Program-made: the position numbers and the translations under genes | Shown here: in pieces, positions 13,101 through 23,000 of the stretch | Numbering within the stretch: the first letter of the stretch is position 1 | Layout: the number at the start of each line of letters is the position of its first letter | Source of the DNA: Pelodera strongyloides | Taxonomy: Eukaryota > Nematoda > Chromadorea > Rhabditida > Rhabditidae | DNA length: 64,000 nucleotides | Direction: 5' to 3' | NCBI GenBank assembly: GCA_036852015.1 | Contig: JAANDG010000588.1 | Span: 1-64,000 of the forward strand | The notes under the pieces: generated by a model | Database searches by the model: none | What the model was told of the DNA's origin: nothing | What the model saw: the letters and a program-made list of their open reading frames with translations, nothing else

Positions 13101-16100
13101 AATCTCCGCCGTGTAAGTCGTCACTCATTTTTTTGGAAACATAATTGCACAAACTGTGAGCTCCACATAAAGATGCTGCAATGATCTCGCGCGCTTGTGT
13201 GCATGTATGTTGCCGCGCACATGACTGTACATGTGCGGCACACCGCCGCACGCGCGCAAGCCTTTTATGAAGAAAGAGCAACCTTTATTATTTCAGCTTT
13301 ATCCACTATACGATCGCGAAGCTGGGCCGTGAGTTGGGCGCGTTCAAGTTAGCCAGGCATTCGTTGGACAAGCTTACACAGTTGAGGACACCACCTCGGT
13401 AAGTGCAGTTCCTGTAAAGTGGTCCTATATCATTCTTGGATCCATGCGAATGCCAAGAAGCCTCTTGAGCTTATGAATCTTTCCATAGGCTACTACAAGT
13501 CTCTCCGTAGGCTACTACAATTAGAACATCTCCGGAGGTATTACAATTCAAACGTCTCCGGAGGCTATTGCTTCAAACGTCTCCGTAGCTACTACAATTT
13601 AGCACATCTCCGGAGGCTATTACAATTCAAAACGTCTCCGGCGGCTATTGAAAATTCAAAACGTCTCCGTAAGCTACTACAATTTAGCACATCTCCGGAG
13701 GCTATTACAATTCAAAACGTCTCCGGCGGCTATTGAAAATTCAAAACGTCTCCGTAGCTAGCTACAATTTAACACATCTCCGGAGGCTAGTACAATTCAA
13801 AACGTCTCCGGAGGCTATTGAAAATTCAAAACGTCTCCGTAGGCTGCTACAATTTAACACATCTCCGGAGGCTAGTACAATTCAAAACGTCTCCGGAGGC
13901 TATTGAAAATTCAAAACGTCTCCGTAGGCTACTACAATTTAGCACATCTCCGGAGGCTAGTACAATTCAAAACGTCTCCGGAGGCTATTGAAAATTCAAA
14001 ACGTCTCCGTAGGCTGCTACAATTTAGCCATCTCCGGAGGCTATTACAAATTCAAAACGTCTCCGGCGGCTATTGAAAATTCAAAACGTCTCCGGAGGCT
14101 ACTACAATTTAGCGCGTCTCCGGAGGCTATTACAATTCAAAACGTCTCCGGCGGCTATTGAAAATTCAAAACGTCTCCGTAGGCTACTACAATTTATCTC
14201 CGGAGGCTAGTACAATTCAAAACGTCTCCGGCGGCTATTGAAAATTCAAAACGTCTCCGAGGCTACTACAATTTAGCACATCTCCGGAGGCTAGTACAAT
14301 TCAAAACGTCTCCGGAGGCTATTGAAAATTCAAAACGTCTCCGTAGGCTGCTACAATTTAACACATCTCCGGAGGCTAGTACAATTCAAAACGTCTCCGG
14401 AGGCTATTGAAAATTCAAAACGTCTCCGTAGGCTACTACAATTTAGCACATCTCCGGAGGCTAGTACAATTCAAAACGTCTCCGGCGGCTATTGAAAATT
14501 CAAAACGTCTCCGTAGGCTACTACAATTTAGCTCCGGAGGCTATTACAATTCAAAATTTCAAAACGTCTCCGTAGGCTAGGGAGGCTATTACAATTCAAA
14601 ACGTCTCCGGAGGCTATTGAAAATTCAAAACGTCTCCGGAGGCTACTACAATTTAGCACATCTCCGGAGGCTATTACAAAGCAAATGGGTCCACCATTAC
14701 TCTTTCTACGTTTTAGGCATTTGGTATATGCAGGCCAACCTCGAATCTTCAGAATAAGCACAATCGAGTGTTATTCTTATCATATCAAGTTTGAAGAATA
14801 CGTTGTAGGCGTTTCATATAAGTATGCCATTTATTCGTAGGGTATTGCCTGTGTAGTCACCTCAGGCAGCGATAGCCGTCTGGTCATGCAATAAGATTCG
14901 ATTTCGCTTGGTCAAAACCGCGCTCCGACTCTCATTTTATAGCCTTTAGATATTCTAATTTGCTTGTCGGAACTTCGTTGCGAACATTCAAGACGTGGTA
15001 CCCTTCTCTTTTATATAATAAGTTAGCATTGGTAAGATGGTACGAATTACATTGATTTTATTTAGGTTCGAAAAATTGATCGAAATCGCGTTGATAAAGA
15101 TTCGAGCGGCTCCATTCACTGATTCTGAAGAGTTGCTTCCCATGTGTTACAGGTGGAGTAGAAAATTGTTTTCTTTAAAGGATCGCAGTCACTACAATTC
15201 GTATTTTTTATTCGCTTTTCATTAATTGTTCAAGTATGTGAAGAAAACGACGATTCCAGCGCCAAAGTACGGCAAAACGAACTCAGGGAGAGAAATCCCT
15301 GTTTATGACTTTTACTTATATACCGTAGTTTATAATTGCCCGTATAGAGTTCATAATATAATAATACCCTGCAGTGATAAACCACGCGCCAGGTGTAACA
15401 CTGCAGGCTGTTCACTCTCCAAGTACCCCTGGCAATTGCATATATGCACCGGCGACGGTCATTTATCAAAACTCATTCTCATTGATTTCTCTCCCTGAGT
15501 TCCATTTTATGTGGATTTTTATGGGCTGCATATTGTTTTATAAATCTGCTTGCATCTAATAAAAATCGAATAAAAAAGTTGATTTTGAAGTGACTGCCTT
15601 CCTTTAAAGGGACAGGCCCATCAAAGTAACCTATATTTACGAAACGTTCATAATTGTATATACAGCATTTTTATTACAATATATAAAAAACAAATTTCAC
15701 CTACTTTCGCCCTCGAGGTCTTTTTCCGATGTGCGCATCGCATATGTATACCATAAAAGCTGCAGACTTCCAAGGTGTATATGCAAATTTAGCTCGCATT
15801 TTAATTTCTTGATAAATTTGCGTAGACAGCTTCGATCTCTGCAGTTTTACGGTATACATATGTGGATGAGCACATCGGAAAAGTCCTCGAGGGCGAAAGT
15901 AGGTGAAATTTGGTTTGTATATAGCATATGTATACCTAAAGCTGCAGACTTCCAAGGTGTATATGCAAATTTAGCTCGCATTTTAATTTCTTGATAAATT
16001 TGCGTAGACAGCTTCGATCTCTGCAGTTTTACGGTATACATATGGATGAGCACATCGAAAAAGTCCTCGAGGGCGAAAGTAGGTGAAATTTGGTTTGTAT

Positions 16101-18347
16101 ATATTGTAATAAAAATGCTCTATATACATTATGAATACTCGTAAATATAGGTTTACTTTGATGGGCCTGTCCCTTTAACGTGATTACAGTACATTAATGC
16201 TTATCCAAGGCAAGGCATACTGTAGTTACTGTTTTGTACCGAAGATACGGTAGGGTATTGGTATTTTTTTTTATTACGATTAGCATACTTTTCAACTAGG
16301 GAGTCGATGCCTACACGTAATGTTTCGCTGGTTTTTGTGACAAGTAGAGAAGTAAATCTAAACTAATTTGTAATTTAGATGCGGTCTTAATAATCCGCTA
16401 ACCTGTGGACTCGAGTGTATACACTGCAAAGCATCATTCGTGTTTTCATTTGCGACTTTCGGTATGTTATCGCTTGTGTTGACAAAAAAAAGAATATCTT
16501 ATCAGAACCACATTGTCAGAAAACCAGTAGTCATTTAAAGAGTTGGGACAACGGGACAAGTACGCAGGTTTTATAATATAAGGTTTATTGAGGATATGTG
16601 GATATGCAATTAGCACATCTCAAAAGGTGACCCTAAGATACCACGCTTCACAACGTAGTATACTCACAAGGGACCAAACTATAATATAATATTTATTACG
16701 CACACAAAAATGTAACTACACAAGAAAAAAGCACAAACACAAACTCACGAACACTAAACATAATCAAATCATAACAAGAGCACTAAACGGCTTGTGACAG
16801 GAGAATCATTACTGTGCGATTCTCTTTGATCCCCTAGGAAAAGTGACACGCTACGGGGCCACGGTACAACCGCAACACACCATATTTTACATGCGAAAAT
16901 ACGTTGCATGGGCCCGACCCTTGAGGTTGTCCGCTAGGATGTTTTCATATAATCCGAAACATTTTTCAGTTCTTTTTCTCGTTTTCAGACGTGCTTCCGT
17001 TGGCGGAATTCCTCGTTGATGATTCAATCCCCGCGGAAGAAACCAAATCATTAATCGAGGCAGAACCATCACTACAGGACACTAGTTTCAACCCATTTCG
17101 ATCAATTGTAAGTTACTTGTCTTTCCGTGGATGTTAGGGGAGATGTGTTAGGTGCGCTGGGGAGCAGCGTTAGGTACGCAAGGCATGCTGGTTAGGTAAG
17201 CTAGGCATGCGCTAGCGAAGTTAAGTTGAAGGAAGCTGGGAAGAGAAGTCAGGGAAGATAACAGCCTATCTTGTACCTTAATTGGGGAACGGCATACGTA
17301 AAAAAACGACGTACATACTTCTTCGAGAATATAGGACGAACACGCAACATACCGCGTATGTCCTTTATCTCTTATTGTTTATTTTTGCGGTATCGGCATT
17401 GTGCTTATCTTGGCGTCGAGACTATCGCGCCAAGTATTCGCCGCGCACCACAACAACGATGATTTCAGAAGAAGGGCGCCGCAGTGGTTCTCAACCGAGA
17501 TCAGTTGATCCGACTCGAAAAGGGCCAAGTTGTCCAATGTAGCTTCGCGGAACCACTCACGCCAAAATATTATTTCAACCTGATTCCGTCAATATCAATA
17601 ACACAATGTCAAGTATGCATGAGGGTAAGCTTATTTAATTGAAGAGGAAAAGCGCATCCCCCGTTTGCATATGTGTGATTTTAGCTCACCAGGAAAAAAA
17701 AACGATGAGTTGACAACATCACGGATTTTTGTTATTTTTACATCTACAATCTACATACATACTATGTAGTACATAGAGTTTGATGTGCTGAAAAAGAAAA
17801 TCGAAAATTAGCTGCTAATCTGTAGAGGGAGAAAAGTTATGGGTTATGGTTATGGGCCCACAAACACTTGCTTGAAATCTCAAAGATTTGGCTTTCAATG
17901 CATTTTTGTATTTTTTCTGGTTCATTATTCCAATAAAAAACTCAAAACATAAGTTAAATCACAAAAAAAAATCATAAATTGGTTTGAAATCCGTTTTGAG
18001 GTTTCAGGCAAGTGTTTGAGGAATCGTAACTTTTTCCTCTCTGCAGATTAGCAGCTAATCTTTCGATTTTCCTTTTCAGCACATCAACTCTATATTCGAT
18101 GTAAAATAATAAAAATCCGTAATGTTGTCAACTTATCGTTTCGGCGTTAGTCCCCGAAATCGGCATCGCATCTCTGATGTTTTTTAGGTTTAGATAAGAA
18201 GAATCACACCAAATTTTTATCCATTTTCAGATGTTTGAAATGGACGATTTCGAGATGGCCGTTTTGCAAAAAGGGTCCTGTCCCTTTTGCCGGTCTCAAC
18301 AAATTCGGGAAAATCAACACTATCTGGATGAAGAGGACGATATATAA
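304..18347 (+). CDS. ift122: Intraflagellar transport protein IFT122 (DAF-10-like), 5' end outside the window
   Basis: IFT122 is a subunit of the IFT-A complex that drives retrograde transport in cilia. Conceptual splicing gives N-terminal WD repeats ([34 protein letters not shown]), then a TPR-like helical half ([32 protein letters not shown]), then two C-terminal zinc-binding modules ([20 protein letters not shown] followed by SCPFC). All are in the order known for the family. Main exons: 304-419, 662-782, 1520-1596, 1818-1966, 2129-2214, 2285-2357, 2493-2610, 2811-2873, 3168-3240, 6029-6138, 6401-6438, 7066-7122, 7470-7558, 7726-7801, 7979-8098, 9928-10046, 10186-10338, 10693-10851, 11166-11253, 11520-11599, 11813-11984, 12151-12253, 12457-12535, 12677-12766, 12963-13112, 13297-13398, 15066-15152, 16379-16461, 16989-17107, 17469-17624, 18231-18347. 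The first exon begins mid-codon, so the start lies upstream. I could not place the segments expected between 3240 and 6029 and around 6139-6400. Three exons show one-base phase errors. Confidence 0.95.
925..1075 (+). repeat. Dispersed palindromic repeat, copy 1 (second copy at 43722-43886)
   Basis: Ends GAGGCCGTACCAACAC and GTGTTGGTGAATACGGCC are near reverse complements. The interior CGAGCGCTCTGAATCTCTTC recurs, reverse-complemented, at about 43811-43836. It looks like a non-autonomous inverted-repeat element inside an IFT122 intron. Confidence 0.7.
2028..2092. repeat. GA-rich microsatellite
   Basis: Imperfect GAGAGA run in an IFT122 intron, just upstream of the exon at 2129. Confidence 0.9.
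2978..3042. repeat. Short perfect-stem hairpin
   Basis: AGTAGGCACGTGCCGAG and its reverse complement face each other around a short loop, with the stem itself holding the palindrome GGCACGTGCC. A related fragment occurs near 35600. It lies in an IFT122 intron. Confidence 0.8.
3735..5636. mobile_element. Possible 1.9 kb non-autonomous element with AAGGG...GGCCCATC ends
   Basis: The left end AAGGGTGGCCCATCAAAATA and the right end TATTTTGATGGGCCCGTCCC are near reverse complements and match the ends of the smaller element family at 15604 and 34139. The interior carries a nested inverted-repeat element (3832-4064), T and A homopolymers (about 5281-5304 and 5586-5607) and no recognisable transposase. 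The two ends could also belong to separate solo fragments. Confidence 0.5.
3832..4064. mobile_element. MITE-like inverted-repeat element, about 233 bp
   Basis: About 65-base terminal inverted repeats: TATCCCGCTGAAATTTTTCG at the left and CGAAAATTTCAGCGGGATA at the right. Both arms include GTCTTCTACGGTATAC-type sequence. No coding capacity. Confidence 0.8.
5693..5870. repeat. GTGACC-rich interspersed repeat, IFT122 intron copy
   Basis: Contains CCATTTGGTGACGG, CGTGACCAAGTTTTC and flanking inverted forms. Related copies lie near 19280-19470, 44130-44282, 45826-45995 and 48042-48215. Confidence 0.65.
6504..6903. mobile_element. MITE of about 400 bp with roughly 100 bp inverted ends
   Basis: TTAAAGGGTCAGGCCCATTT at the left pairs with ACGGCCTGACCCTTTAA at the right, and the complementarity continues through AGGTAGGATACGATTTTTT against the right arm. 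The termini resemble the TTAAAGGGACAGGCCCATC family. No open reading frame. Confidence 0.85.
8243..9812. mobile_element. 1.57 kb foldback (palindromic) element
   Basis: Starts near CAAGTGCGTTCCGTAG and ends with CTTACGGAACGCACTG followed by TA. The arms of about 580 bases are near-perfect reverse complements (TTTTCGGCTCAAAAATCTCA against TGAGATTTTTGAGCCGAAAA), and weaker pairing continues to a centre near 9029. The CAGTGCGTTCC terminus beside TA is reminiscent of Tc1/mariner-type ends. It sits in the IFT122 intron between exons 7979-8098 and 9928-10046. The long ORFs on both strands are mirror translations of the arms. Confidence 0.88.
10098..10166. repeat. GA microsatellite
   Basis: About 20 GA units plus GA-rich sequence, directly upstream of the acceptor of the IFT122 exon at 10186. 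This is an unusual choice of sequence in place of a pyrimidine tract. Confidence 0.95.
11277..11340. repeat. CT-rich microsatellite
   Basis: Imperfect TCTCTC run immediately after the donor site of the IFT122 exon 11166-11253. Confidence 0.85.
11730..11836 (+). repeat. Tandem duplication across an IFT122 intron-exon junction
   Basis: The unit CCTATGGTAATTACACTTGC, followed by an acceptor and GCTTTAACTGTGATGCGTAAG, is present twice, about 54 bases apart. The second copy (CACTTCAG then GGCTTTAACC) keeps the working frame. The first copy's acceptor (CTCCTAG) would lead straight into TAA. Confidence 0.85.
12836..12890 (+). repeat. tRNA-like fragment (possible SINE head)
   Basis: GGTCG and CGACC can pair as an acceptor stem. 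An A-box-like TGTAGTGCTTAGCG and a B-box GGTTCGATTCC follow with tRNA spacing, but the segment is only 55 bases, so the anticodon arm is missing. It is not a functional tRNA gene. Confidence 0.5.
13480..14690. repeat. Higher-order minisatellite, about 85 bp unit made of three 28 bp subunits
   Basis: About 1.2 kb of repeats. The basic subunit is CGTCTCCGGAGGCTATTACA followed by ATTCAAAA. Three diverged subunits (ending ...GCTAGTACAATTCAAA, ...GCTATTGAAAATTCAAA and ...GCTACTACAATTTAGC) alternate regularly, giving a unit of about 85 bases repeated roughly 14 times. Each subunit core CTCCGGAG is self-complementary. It fills most of the intron between IFT122 exons 13297-13398 and 15066-15152. Confidence 0.93.
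14845..15025 (+). repeat. Dispersed repeat (copies at about 18778-18850 and 30768-31015)
   Basis: Shared strings include TATAGCCT(T/G)TAGATATTCTAATTT, a block around CTCAGGC(A/T)GCGATAGCC (in part inverted) and TTTATATAATAAG at the end. No coding capacity. Confidence 0.65.
15604..16178. mobile_element. MITE with TTAAAGGGACAGGCCCATC ends and an internal tandem duplication
   Basis: Terminal inverted repeats start AAAGGGACAGGCCCATCAAA and end TTTGATGGGCCTGTCCCTTT. The arms include CACCTACTTTCGCCCTCGAG. The core (GCTGCAGACTTCCAAGGTGT to GCAGTTTTACGG) is present twice, so this copy is longer than the one at 34139-34534. It sits in an IFT122 intron. Confidence 0.9.
17690..18145. mobile_element. 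MITE of about 455 bp in the last IFT122 intron
   Basis: The left arm CGATGAGTTGACAACATCAC and its continuation to GAAAATTAGCTGCTAATCTG are mirrored by the right arm CAGATTAGCAGCTAATCTTT to GTAATGTTGTCAACTTATCG. No ORF. Confidence 0.85.
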
Positions 18348-18529
18348 TTATAGTTTTTAGAAAGGATTTGTGAATCGAAATAGGAGAAAGTGTGATGAAA
18401 GTTGGAAATATTATGACTTATTTCCTTAATTGCTCTACATTTTGAAGATACGATTTTTTTACTTAGTTTTATTGTTTAGGAAACGGCTAAAATAAGTGAA
18501 AAGTTGCTGGAGTTAGATAATAAGTTGAA

Positions 18530-18535
18530 AATAAA
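18530..18535 (+). terminator. Probable poly(A) signal of the IFT122 gene
   Basis: AATAAA lies about 180 bases after the IFT122 stop codon in AT-rich DNA. This is a normal 3' UTR length for a nematode gene. Inference from position only. Confidence 0.5.
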
Positions 18536-19279
18536 TTTTCAATTTTATCGCGCACAACACAATACCACGCGGGTTTACTTTTATTTTCCAAACTATTTTT
18601 CTGCCTATTTATCTCTGTGTCTCTGTTTCAAAGATATTACTCGTTAGTGATAAATATTGGACTCGAAAACATATCATGATTCAAAATGTCTATGTAATAA
18701 TTTTGATTGTATGTTTGGATGATGCTCATGAAGTAAGATTAGTTCAGTAGCTCACATAAAATAAATGTATTAGAAAGTCAAGTCGTCTCAGGCGGCGTAT
18801 CCGTCTGGTAACTGAATAAAGCCTTTATTCCAATTGGTGCCACCGATTTAAAAACGTGTCCACAAAACAACTACAAAAACATAATTAGTCAAGCATGCTT
18901 CTAGTATAAAACATCCCAATCCTAAAAAAAAGTTGCTTTGGGCAGAACGCAAATTTTCTTTCTTTGAAACTTGTAGACGAAATTTTCTGTCGCGCAAACA
19001 TGTCACAGAGAATCAAAGCTTATTGTTCTAAATTAGTTAACCTTTACTTAAAGTAAGTAAGACTAGCCGAAAGGTGTATGTATTGATTTTGAATGGAAGC
19101 CGTATTAGCGCAGACTACAGTTTAAAGTTCAACAATGTACACTACACTCTACTCTTTTTTTTAAATGTATGGCTTCTTTAGATACAAATAAAAAAGCAGG
19201 TATTGTAAAGTGGTTTTGTGAAAAGAATAGTCGACAACTCCATCGCCATTTGCCACGGGAAAACGCAACAATTGCCCAG

Positions 19280-19470
19280 ACCACAGAAAACCGAAAACTT
19301 TTCACTGAAAAACTGGTTAGTTAATAGTAGGAAACCATTTGGTGACCAATTGATTACGGGCGCTTTCGATGAAACTTGGTCACCGCATGGTCACAACAAA
19401 TGGGCTGGCCCACCAAAAACCCTGGGAACCGTCGCCACATGTGTTCCTTCGTTTCCAATATTTTCCTTTT
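19280..19470. repeat. GTGACC-rich interspersed repeat, intergenic copy
   Basis: ACCACAGAAAACCG, CCATTTGGTGACCAATTGAT, ACTTGGTCACCGCATGGTCA and ATGGGCTGGCCC, as in the copies inside introns. Confidence 0.7.
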
Positions 19471-20000
19471 AGAGTCACAGACACAGAAAAGTTGCGTATA
19501 ATACCACCAGGTCTGACACATCATAATCATACCGCAAGCAGTCCTTTATTGAAAGTGATGTGCTTATAATGAGGTCGGTAATGACGACGAAAAAATTGTA
19601 TAAAAAGAAAAGTTGGGTGGATGTAGAAGCTGGAACCCCGTTTCCGGCGCAATTCGTAGACAGATGGGTAGGGCTAGATCTAAGACATGGTTTGCAATAA
19701 TTAACACCGATTATGCATTGCCTCTCGTATTTCCTATATTTCCCAAAGGACAGTTTGAAAACGTTGAAACCCTACAATTTCCACATACAATGCAAAAAGG
19801 CATTAAATTAGCTTGCTAAAGGAAATGGTTTCAAAGATAACTTTCGAAATAATTTAGTGCAGCTTTTTTATCAACATTTTAATCCGACACTTACTTAAAA
19901 TTACAAATTGAATCTGGGTGTTTGATGCCTATTATGGTTTCCCCGTCCAGATACACAGCTTTTTGAACAGCTAAGGAACTAGCATTGCTCTATTCGAATC

Positions 20001-23000
20001 ATGATTTCTAGCCATATATTGACCCAGTTGTGTTATATTTGGCTTACCTTTCGGCACTCTGACTCCCTAGTGGTAAGTGTGCATTATTATTTTTTGTATC
20101 TTAGTAATATTTGTCTTTCTGCTGGGAAATGAATACAGTGAATATTACTCAACAATAATGTATCGTAGTATACGACGCATACGTAAGTTTGATATGGGCC
20201 AAGGAGGAAGAACAACCCTCACCCTGACGAGAAAAAAAAATCATTTTTTAGGTAAAAGTAGGCATGGTCGGCTTTGAAACGTACGAACCTGCCATGATGG
20301 CATTGTCGCGAACTGCCGGAGTAATTCCATATGCGATCAATAATTTCAGATACAGCGGAGTGCTTCAGAATAGTACAGAGTTTCAGTAAGTTGCTACTAA
20401 AAATATGGAAAATATGTCTAGAATGGCACGTTTTATTATCCCTTTGGAAAATCTCCTTATTTCTGACTGTAAAGGGTCGACAGTGTCTGGTTAGATATTT
20501 TGACTGGCTAAACTTAATTGATTTGGCTACAGATTCACAAAAATTAGACAGCTATGAAAAAAACTGCATAAGAATACTGGTTTACTCGATGTGTTTCAAA
20601 AACCGGCTGGTATTTCGCTTTAATTCACTTCAAACGATTCAGCCTAGTGAGGTAAGATCAGAGTAGAGTAGGAAAGCTCTACCGTATGATTGTTTATTTT
20701 ATTTGCAGGTTTGTCGTCCACATCGTGGAGTGTGACTACTATAGTCGAGCCGCTTCTTTAGGAGCTCTTATTGATTTCATAAAGAACGAACATGTGGACG
20801 TCTTCATCTCTGGTCCATGTTATCGTTGTGCGTTTTCATAGAATCAACTATAGTAGCTTTTCTTGTTCCGCGCGGTCATGTTGCTTGGCGAGAAAAGAAA
20901 TTGACGAGTCTCGCGGAGGATCGGCGAAAAAATACTGCGAGAAGCCGGCAAAAAAAGCTCTTTGCAGTTATTCGTCCTGCAGCGGCAGTCACCACATTTT
21001 ACCGTATCCCTCTTCTCGTCTATGGCGAGGGGTACAATCCGGAATTGGCGAACGCGGCGAAATTCCCCTACACGAGCACGATCATGCCATCCTATAATTC
21101 GTGAGTTTGTAAAACCATGTTTCTTTATTTTGGGAGTCCGGTGGTGTCGGAGGTTGTCAATTAGTGGGCCGGTGGTAAAATAGCCTTGAGGCGAAATGGT
21201 AGAAATCAAAATTCTACAGTTCTCTAAAAATGAGCACTGTTTCAGAATTGCAACGGCATTTGTCGCTGTTCTCAAAACATATGGATGGTCCAACTTCTCT
21301 CTTTTTAGAACTACAAACAATGATTATTGTACTTCTATTGTAAATTCTATTGCGGTGAGTCAATGTCAGTTTGGGAACATTCAAAAGTGTGAGATAAGAT
21401 GGAGTGTCTGCTATTAATATTATTTTTGGTTTCAGAACCGCTTAGACAGTGATGTATTGACAGTGAGTGGGAGTTACAGCGTGGACTTATCGGATCGAAA
21501 CATGACTTCCGTGAGACTACGGGCTGCGCAAAAAAGAGCGAGAGGTACCTTTGAGCACGCTTTCCCACATATATTCTACCTAAATACATAGTTTTTTTGT
21601 TAGTAGTTAGTAGCATGATGTCTTCATCGCAGCAACAAATTTGTCAAACCCGCACCACAAGTATCTGCTAAAGGTACATACAAAATGCAAGCATACAAAA
21701 GGCACCCAAGAGGTAAGAGTTGCTTATTAAACTATAAATGTGTCTAATTGTCAACGGCACTATTATCAAGGCTTGCCAGGTCTTGACAAAGATGATCCAA
21801 GAAGCCAACAGGCAACCACGCAATGACATAAAATGGAACATAATTAGTACACGGAATAAGTACAACGTGGTGGTGGCCGAAGCCCATCTTTTTTTGACCG
21901 GTAAATCTAGGTAGCGGGTCGTATCCTCTTCTCTACGCAGGAGGGGGAGGGGGCTTCTTCTGGCTTCCTCTACTCCAACTCGCCCACCTTGAGGTTCTTT
22001 GACCACGCCATGCGTCTTTCTTATGTATATGTCGATGGTCCAGCCAGCGTCTCCATAGGTCCTCGCTCGTCTCCATAGGGCCATGCGTCTTTCTTCTGTA
22101 TATGTCGATGGGCCGCGCATCACCACTCGTACCATCAGCACAGCCGTAGGCGTCCACACACTACTACATGTCGTACCTCGGATAAACAGATTATGTGTCA
22201 CTCATATATTTCAGTTAACAGGCTAATACGATGAATTACGACTAGAAGCAAACCACTTCTAGATGTAATCCAGCTCATTCCAATTCGTATTCTAGAATAT
22301 AGAGCAATCCACACATAGTCCTATAGAAATGCGTTTCACTCCAAGTTGAAGCGAAGTCTCAACAACTATGGACTATGGTATCGCATTAACGGGATGGAGT
22401 CACTAGAAATAGGCTCTGTTTTTATTGTTTCTTCATTTATAAAGGGGTGAATAAAAACCTACAATGAAATAGTTAATAGTTAGTCTTCTCCTCCCGGAGA
22501 CATTAGGCACCGAGGGCAATTATTGATTTTCATTACTTAGTATTTGGAATTTGTGCCGAATATACGCTGGACAAAAGAAACTTCCTACTGGCCGCTAAAG
22601 ACAACGGAATGGCAACTTCAGAATATGTGTTCATATTTCTTGAACTGAGAAGTATTGGATTTGGACAGTACTCATGGCTTGACCCGAGGAGAATTCGTAA
22701 GTACTTTGTTTACGTGCCACTTATGACTTATTTCAGTGAAAAGTACAACCGTTGTCCTTATGCAAAGTAGACTTGAGTTGTTTCAGAAATCCAAATGTTT
22801 TCTGGAACCGGTAAATATTATTCCGTCGCACAAATATGCACTAGCTGTTGAGTATGAGCTGCTCGCAAATAATACGATCATTTTTCCAGTTGACACGGGT
22901 CGTTCGCCTTTTTGGTTGGATTTGGTGAATAACAACGCAGACCAGAGAGACGCGGAAGCGGAGAAACTGGCGGAACTCTGTCTCGTGGTTGGTTTTCATC

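Larger units (their letters stand above)
18348..20000. other. Intergenic region between IFT122 and cyclase A
   Basis: No exon was recognised here. It holds the IFT122 3' flank, a fragment of a dispersed repeat (about 18778-18850) and one copy of the GTGACC-rich interspersed repeat (about 19280-19470). The upstream regulatory DNA of cyclase A should lie in the last part, but I see no motif I can name. Confidence 0.6.

Noticed and set aside
13419..13736. 105-codon ORF in the minisatellite
   Set aside because: Its sequence is only the translation of the 28 bp tandem subunits.
13480..14690. Regularly spaced repeats that might suggest a CRISPR array
   Set aside because: The units are contiguous with no unique spacers, and the locus is an intron of a eukaryotic gene.
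20844..21320. 158-codon minus-strand ORF
   Set aside because: It is antisense to cyclase A exons 20968-21100 and 21246-21354; open by chance opposite a coding exon.
21668..22201. 177-codon minus-strand ORF in a cyclase A intron
   Set aside because: Low-complexity composition with direct repeats (GTCTTTCTT.TGTATATGTCGATGG twice); no homology pattern recognised and no codon bias. It stays as intron sequence.
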